A stretch of 13,226 nt of DNA from Echinostoma caproni (taxonomy: Eukaryota; Platyhelminthes; Trematoda; Plagiorchiida; Echinostomatidae), in contig UZAN01048953.1 of NCBI GenBank assembly GCA_900618425.1, forward strand, positions 8,027 to 21,252. Reading direction: 5' to 3'. A model generated the notes under the pieces. The model ran no database searches. It was not told where the DNA came from and was given only the letters and a program-made list of their open reading frames with translations. The position numbers and the translations under genes are program-made. Positions 7,344 through 13,226 of the stretch are shown here, in pieces. Every line of letters begins with the position of its first letter. Positions within the stretch are counted from its first letter, which is position 1.

Positions 7344-8010
7344 AGAGCAAATGTTGGAGGTGAACAGTGAGGGACTACTCATCTTCACGATAGATGTGCC
7401 GATAAAAGCAGTCCGCCATCAGGAAAGCTCGAGTTTCTCGATCCAGCAAGAAACAGAAGAAGTATCTTTTATTTGTAGAAATAATTAAGTCCTTGGAATG
7501 AAGACGGTGCGAGAACATAATGAAAATTACAAAATCAATTCTGGTGAAACAGTGAACATCAAGGTTGTTCTACCCATCGAAGGATTTGCAGAATATCCTA
7601 AAGACGGCTAAAAACAACTCACAGAAGGAGGATAAAGGTATCCGTCTCGGATTGAAGCAAAGAATATATTAATGAAGAGTTTCGGATTCCCGGTACATTT
7701 TAATAGCGATTCAATTTTTGAGTCAAATAAATTGAGTTTCTTCAACACAGAACAATCTTTCAGTGCTCATTCAGCTAATCTACCAACAGTCTAACTGAGC
7801 ATGCAAATTTTTTTTTTCCGTGTTTGTCACTCCAACAAGTTGTTTTGCCTACAACATCAAATTTTGGATCTATTGAAAATGTCACAGTTCTCAGCTTCTC
7901 GGGCTACCTCGATACAGGCTGTTCCCATCAACATCTCAACGAGCGGTGACGGGGAAGGGAATTCGAAAACCGATATGCGATTGCTCCAAAAAGTGGTGGT
8001 TTCGTGGTAA
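7309..8010 (+). other. Stop-poor frame, possible old pseudogene, unrecognised
   Basis: Frame 1 runs 234 codons with four in-frame stops before the last, all TAA (7486, 7609, 7633, 7792), then ends at 8008-8010. About 14-15 stops would be expected at this base composition. The open blocks are ~59, 40, 7, 52 and 71 codons. The peptide is hydrophilic and mixed rather than low-complexity, for example KEQMLEVNSEGLLIFTIDV, GETVNIKVVLPIEG and GFPVHFNSDSIFESNKL. I recognise no domain, no clear splice sites join the blocks, and no start is convincing. It could be a mutated coding sequence, exons of a gene with retained stops, or chance: across six frames of 13 kb such a run is only mildly unlikely. 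Confidence 0.25.
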
Positions 8011-8662
8011 ATTTTATTTGCTGGAAGTAACAAAATGGCATAGGTGTGTTTTCCGAGGATTATTTTATCCGACGTTGCGTTCCGTGTTGTTAATTCTATT
8101 TACTAGCCGCTTAACGGGTAAAAAGAGATTTTAGTCATTGACAACTATCTGATTCTCACATTTTGAGAACTACCGATGTTTTTAACTTTTTGCATTTCTC
8201 CTTACTTCTGAGTAACACAGAATACCGATCCTCATTTCGTCCATCGCGTATTTTGTGAATAATGGTGATACTTGATTGCTTACAATAAAGTCGTTGTCTG
8301 AAAGAAATATTTTCAAAGATTGAGCCGCTCGATTGTGAAAACAAATTCGACCAAGACAGAGAGTCACTCATAAATCGCTTGAGGAAGCAGGAGTGTGGAT
8401 TACTCTAGGACTTACCAGAGTTTCACATGCAAGTCAAATGTTTCACCAACCTTGTGATCTACCGATGAAATGTGAATTATCCAGTTACCTGCACCCACAC
8501 ACCAAAACGTTCGGTGCGATGCAACAACTCCCATCCGCACCCCTCAAAACACAATCCTGCCGACCAAATAAGTGAATGCAGATCCGGCCTACCCCTTCGA
8601 AACTCACTGACTCTTGGTTAAGTTGATGAGAAGAAACGGCCCAGTTTCGAGGTGAACGGCCA
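8011..8662. other. Gene-free stretch, nothing recognised
   Basis: Only chance-length frames are present (60-71 codons on either strand), with no repeat, RNA gene or retroelement motif that I can identify. Confidence 0.6.
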
Positions 8663-8689
8663 TTCTGACAGATTATCCATCTGTCAGAA
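8663..8689. repeat. Perfect 11 bp hairpin, 5 nt loop
   Basis: TTCTGACAGAT (8663-8673) and ATCTGTCAGAA (8679-8689) are exact inverse complements around the loop TATCC. It is followed by AATCTTTCG rather than a T-run, so it is not a classic terminator. Confidence 0.7.
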
Positions 8690-8722
8690 AATCTTTCGAT
8701 TACAGTGATTCATTTGTTTCTT

Positions 8723-8751
8723 GCATGTTGAATTTATTTAAATCAACATGC
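8723..8751. repeat. Near-perfect 29 bp palindrome, one bulged A
   Basis: GCATGTTGA (8723-8731) pairs with TCAACATGC (8743-8751). With one A at 8732 bulged, TTTA (8733-8736) pairs with TAAA (8739-8742), giving 13 bp around a TT centre. It lies 33 bp after the hairpin at 8663-8689. Confidence 0.65.
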
Positions 8752-8768
8752 TAACGCAACACGGGCGA

Positions 8769-8851
8769 AATGAGAGGAGGAGGGATGGACAGCGTGAGCG
8801 AGCGAGTGAGCGAAGACAAGGAGAAAAATGACGGGAGCAGAAGGGGGAAAA
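8769..8851 (+). repeat. Purine-rich tract with (GAGY)4
   Basis: 70 of 83 bases on the + strand are purines. Within it 8796-8813 is a short tetranucleotide array, GAGCGAGCGAGTGAGCGA. Tracts like this can form non-B DNA or bind GAGA-type factors, but neither can be claimed here. The low-stop frames on both strands across this tract (77 and 81 codons on the minus strand) follow from its base composition. Confidence 0.6.
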
Positions 8852-10343
8852 TACTTGTGTCCAGTTTGGAATTCCCGTTCAGGAAGAATGAATTTCGTGA
8901 TACCTCGCAGACAACATGCATGGTTTTTGAGAGGGATCGGTGATACGATAAAACAGATTGAAGTTCCTCCGTGCAAAATGCGATTGTCGAATCCATTTGG
9001 CTACGTTCGAAGTGTACTGTTCACTCCCTGTAAGTTGAGTGATTCCAATCAGCTTGACTATGATAAGAAAAGACTTACAATGTACACTGTGCAAGCAATC
9101 CGAGCCCGTCCGTTGTATTGGGTTTTCGCTGCACTTCAGTTTTCTTCGATTGTACATGTGTGTTTGTGTAGAATATGGTTTTAGTTAATGTGAGTGATCA
9201 CATTTGAGACAATCAGAATGCAGCAAGTGAAGCTCAGATGAGAATACAAGATTCTGCAAAGTCAACGTAAATTACATGCTTGCTATTAGGATTCGTAGCT
9301 GTGTGGGTATCTATAAGTTGCGATTTCAGAAAGTGTAAAAGACGGCGAGTAGACAACTGTGGGACGTGTCACAGTTGCACTCAGAAAGATCAATATATGG
9401 GGAATTAGTTTGGTTAGAAGAAGCATTAACAAAATAACTCACATTTTCCAGTAAAACAGATCTGGGTAAAACGCACTCAGTCAAACTGTGGAAAAGCGAC
9501 GACTTACCTACCCACCAGAGGAGAGCCTGAAATATCATTCTAGGCAGAATTGGGAATAATTCAAATGTAAAATGCAAAAGAATTACAAAATGGTGGTTAT
9601 CATCATGAGATCTGCTCCCGACTGCCCTGATTTGCCAGTCTAGAAGGACTAAGTACTCGAGTTATATTAATTTTTAATGATTTTGTTCCAAAGAAGATGT
9701 TCTTCTACAATGAAACCTGATAAATATATGTTTTGAACCATAGAAAATGCATTCGAACGAATATCGAAATGACGGGCTGGGCCACCGGAACCCTGAGCGT
9801 AAAATGCAATCCTAAATACATTCTGTGATAAAAGTTGACGCCATTCCGAAAATGTGCACGGAGTGGCAGGGGAGTGGATACAATGATGCGCATCATCGGA
9901 TTCGAGGAATGTGATGTTGAGGCATCTGGAATTTGGGTAGAGCCCAGTTGCATTGGTGTTGGTTGGACAAGGTTGGGGGTTGAAGATGGTACGTCAGCGA
10001 ATTTTCGGGTACATACACTGATTGAATGTTTTCTTCGTAAGACAGCGACGAGGATCAGTGCACTTTTCCCGCCTTACTGATCCAATACGAGGTTGATGAT
10101 GAGGTGGTTAACTGTTTCCGCGTCATTATTTGATGAGGAGGGAAAGTTAGGCAGTTGCTTTTTAGCCCTACATAACTAGTGGAATGGTTTGGCTTAACCG
10201 GTGAACAGGAGTAAAAAGAAGATGCGAGAAGCCAAGAGAACGCCTGGAAATCCAAAAACACAAGAATTTTTGTTCCATAGGAAATGAAATAAAACGTTTT
10301 TTTTCATCATTCATCACTTCTGGCAATCAAATGTATTTTCTGG
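8852..10343. other. Gene-free stretch; one long unrecognised frame
   Basis: A 118-codon + frame (8828-9184) is the longest in the window. It starts inside the purine tract, matches no family I know, and is within the length expected by chance. A consensus donor-like GTAAGT lies at 9030-9035 but I find no matching exon. An 81-codon + frame at 9835-10080 is equally unsupported. The rest shows no motif apart from a small hairpin at 9354-9377. Confidence 0.5.
9354..9377. repeat. 8 bp hairpin, 8 nt loop
   Basis: CAACTGTG (9354-9361) and CACAGTTG (9370-9377) are exact inverse complements around GGACGTGT. Stems of this length are expected a few times by chance. Confidence 0.45.
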
Positions 10344-10369
10344 TTCCAAATGTTTGGATACATTTGGAA
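10344..10369. repeat. Perfect 10 bp hairpin, 6 nt loop
   Basis: TTCCAAATGT (10344-10353) and ACATTTGGAA (10360-10369) are exact inverse complements around TTGGAT. A further CAAATGT lies just upstream at 10328-10334, so the heptamer occurs three times in about 40 bp (twice direct, once inverted). Confidence 0.65.
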
Positions 10370-13226
10370 ATGTACTATTGAATAGATTTTAAATAAAGCA
10401 CAAATGAGAAACCGGTTTTATAATTAGAGTTGCATTACTCTAGATAAACAATACATCTTTAGAACAATTACCAAGTCACTAGTCCTCTCAGTTCTGTTCC
10501 TCAAGCAAATCAACTGCGAAAAATGCAGGCTTATCATGCTCCGAGGAAAATCAGAGATATGTGCTCGGCAATCAACTCAGTTGATCTTATTCAGTAGTTG
10601 AATTCGCTTTGTCCAACTTTTAGACGGTCGGATCGATAAATCAGAAGAGTTTTTACCCATCTCTCTTGGAAACAATTCTCACATTGAATGCAGATCACAG
10701 AGTTGATGATATGTGTATAGTCTGCAAATCTCGACTCCAGATGCTGAATGAGCAGAACAATCTCAGTAAAGTGATCATTTCTGATCACCCGATTATGTGA
10801 AATAAGAGTTATATCGAGGGCTCAAATTTTTGGAATCGCTTTAAATGAATTGAGCCAAGTAGCGGTAGTAGGGTCAAAGAGCTTGTTAGTTCAGAAATTT
10901 AAAGTAGTTTGGTCGTTCATATGCCGTGGTGAAAAACAGTTGATTGTTCTGCCTTCTTTTAGGGATCTGATAATCATAACGATCTAGTTTGATCGGGAAT
11001 TAACCCCTAAATGGTGTACAATACATCCAAACTCCAGCAGTTCTGGTATTCCTGTTTCTAAGTCACAACGATTTATAGCACTCTGAGGACCATAAAGCTT
11101 CAGTGCAAAGATCTCTTAAATCATAAAGGTGCGTACCAATCACATCTCAAGGATGTGGTAACGGAACCCCGGCTATCAGAAATGATTCCATTATGCATTC
11201 TATTAATAGTGTCACTATTTACTACTAATCAGATTCCGTATTCACTAATTTGTGTTTCTGTTATTATCTTCGTAATCTTCGATTTTGTGCTAATTTAAAT
11301 TTGAAACTCCGAGGTGCTTCCTAATTCAATGTTGGGCTTTTTAAAAGGGAGGTATTTAGGTAATCTCAATCTTAGTGCTGACTGAGGTAAAACAATGAAT
11401 TATTTGACATCTATCCATATCGGTTACTATCCAAAAATACACACCTGCTGCGGAACAGTACTTCATCTATGTTCCCAACAACCTAGTTCCTGGAGCGGAC
11501 AGAACGAAGGACTGCTGCCGACCATGTTTTGAGGTCACGGCAGAGAGTCTCTGTTCTGGTCGGTAACCATACAATAGTGAATTTGATCCCACCAATAAGC
11601 GGCTATGAAAGATCAACGATCGATGTTTGAGGATGTGGTGGGTTTTCACCTAAGTACAGATTGTCCCGCAGATCTTACAATTCTGATGTCAGAACTGTGG
11701 CGTACACGAGGATGACTCCTCACCAAATAAGGCCAAGGGTTCTTGCTCCACCTAGGTATTGAGAGGTATCCTGGGCACTTTGAATGTTCTTGGTGGCCAA
11801 TCAACACAAAAGCCTACGAAACATCTGATCATCGGCTGTTAACAACCATAAATTCATGGGCCCCTCAGTTCGCACTTGGAAGTACACGGGTTAGAGATGC
11901 ACTCTCGGATAATCCTGGGAAAATCATTTAGCACCGTATTTCCAAGAAACTTCATGAACTCTGATACAACAACGAGTCATGCACAGACTACGATGTTCCC
12001 AGACAGAGACGTACCCTGCGTTCTTCCACTGGCCAGAGTGTTTACGAAACTCTTTGAGACGGCTGTCGGTAGACAGTGCCTACGTAACCCGCTGAGATGC
12101 GAACTAACTCCTAGAGGTGGGCAGTCAGGAGATTACTTTAAGGCTTTGGTAGGATAGCAAATTGTACATATTATTCCTAGGAGAAACGCGATTCCCCGAC
12201 TGAGGGATACCAGGAATTCATGTCCTTGAAGTGGACGCGGTTCACAATGAAAACTCCGAGCTGTGCATAATTGTTCTCGCAATCTACCAATGTTCTAACA
12301 GTGCAAGGTTCGCCTGCAAAACCATCTCTCCTGGGATGGAATTATCACATTTTATAGGTAACCCGGTGAATTTGACGCCAGAAAACAGTCAATTGATTCT
12401 GACGCGAGGACCGAATCTACAACCAGCTCTAAGTTGCTGTCCATCACATTCTTAGACGTGACATTCCGCCTACTGCAGGGGATTTAACTCCTCCCACCGG
12501 ACTGCCAGATAACGATACCAGCCCCCATGTTACAGACGTTTGGTCTTGGTCATCAACGCAATAATATCGAATATCTATTCACGTTTTCTGATTCTCACAA
12601 TCCGACGGTCTGGCTGAGCCTTCATGCTCAAAATCTGTTGAGCCTATAGTGATACGGAAACTGAGAATTCAAATGACACCATTTTTAGCTCAGTACGTTC
12701 TCGCTTCGAATTTTAGCTGAAAATCAAGAAAACCTCATCGCATGACTGAACCTGTTATTCGCGCTAAAGACTACCAGGGGAGAACACAGATTCTGACAAA
12801 AACTGTGGCTTAGAGGCTGTTCGCGAGTGGGGAGAAAGCGATATGAAAATGTAAATACAACAATGCAGATGAAACGCCGTGGTTATCTAACAAGGCCGGT
12901 GTAACGCAAAGTCTTAAGTACCCTAAGATCCGTACTTTGAGTAGGAGGCCGCCAATAAATACTCTGCTGTGTTACCAAAGGGGCCAGATTATACGAGGAA
13001 TGGAAGAAAAAGTACTGAGAAGGGTTGAACACTTTGACTAAGAACTGAATTTCATGACCAAGGAACCAGGTCATTCAACCGTATTGGAAAACTGAACCAT
13101 ACACAATCAAATGCGAGTCACAAAATAGTAGGAAATTTAATTCATTGGTTGTTAAACTTAGAAGTTGGACGTCCCCCTGTATAAGACGGTATTCAATGGA
13201 AGATGCTCCAATCCTGAATACGAGTC
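10370..13226. other. Gene-free stretch, nothing recognised
   Basis: This 2.9 kb has only chance-length frames: 60-93 codons at 10591-10788 (-), 11467-11649 (-), 11743-11931 (+), 11876-12157 (+), 12231-12455 (+) and 12883-13074 (-). The + frame at 11743 contains TSDHRLLTT, which superficially recalls the SDH motif of LINE endonucleases, but no other endonuclease block is present. The segment 11460-12500 is less AT-rich than its flanks and could be an old element of a family I do not recognise. Confidence 0.5.
10771..10788. repeat. 7 bp hairpin of GTGATCA
   Basis: GTGATCA (10771-10777) and TGATCAC (10782-10788) are exact inverse complements with a 4 nt loop. The same GTGATCAC core forms the palindrome at 1247-1254. 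Stems this short occur by chance. Confidence 0.4.

Noticed and set aside
7905..7925. YLDTGCS in frame 3 as a retroviral-type aspartic protease motif
   Set aside because: The following residues (HQHLNER, then stop) lack the hydrophobic strand expected, and no neighbouring gag or RT motif is present.
8828..9184. 118-codon + frame as a real exon, with CPVWNSRSGRMNFV recalling a dynein C-terminal stretch and a GTAAGT donor at 9030
   Set aside because: The resemblance covers only a few residues and lacks the intervening conserved block. The rest of the frame does not match, no acceptor is convincing, and the length is expected by chance.
11743..11931. TSDHRLLTT as the SDH motif of a LINE endonuclease
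   Set aside because: No other endonuclease blocks are found upstream, and the tripeptide alone is uninformative.
1..13226. CRISPR array, prokaryotic operon or phage-like system
   Set aside because: No regularly spaced repeats, no ribosome-binding sites before long frames and no dense coding. The content is eukaryotic retroelement debris.

Overview
The window looks like intergenic or intronic DNA from a metazoan with a repeat-rich, moderately AT-rich genome. A flatworm, probably a trematode, is my best guess. That guess rests on the wording of the retrotransposon peptides and on my memory of a repeat peptide common in trematode gene predictions; no host gene here confirms it. I see no intact host protein gene, rRNA, functional tRNA, CRISPR array or bacterial-type operon. 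The longest open frames (110-118 codons) are about what chance gives in 13 kb with roughly 6% stop codons in six frames.

The recognisable content is two decayed copies of one CR1-like non-LTR retrotransposon (LINE) family, both on the + strand. Copy A (1-640) is cut by the left window edge and keeps the last ~150 codons of the reverse-transcriptase ORF plus the 3' UTR. Copy B begins near 4.68-4.74 kb. It carries most of the reverse-transcriptase domain, with several frameshifts, up to about 5771. It resumes at about 6398 with the ORF C-terminus and a 3' UTR like that of copy A. The ~625 bp between the halves (5772-6397) is a younger insertion flanked by short TTATAT repeats. Where the copies align, differences are mostly synonymous, so the family diverged while under selection. 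Both copies nevertheless share a TAG at the same codon.

Outside the LINEs the notable structure is a set of inverted repeats. The strongest is a 96 bp foldback (1741-1836) whose 17 bp arm is split by an 18 nt insert containing a tRNA-like B box on the minus strand. Tight hairpins lie at 2337-2365, 8663-8689, 8723-8751, 9354-9377, 10344-10369 and 10771-10788. The two at 8.7 kb are followed by an 83 bp purine-rich tract. A frame at 7309-8010 has few stops and may be an old pseudogene, but I do not recognise it. The other long stretches (641-1740, 1837-4680 outside small repeats, 8011-8662, 8852-10343, 10370-13226) hold nothing I can name.
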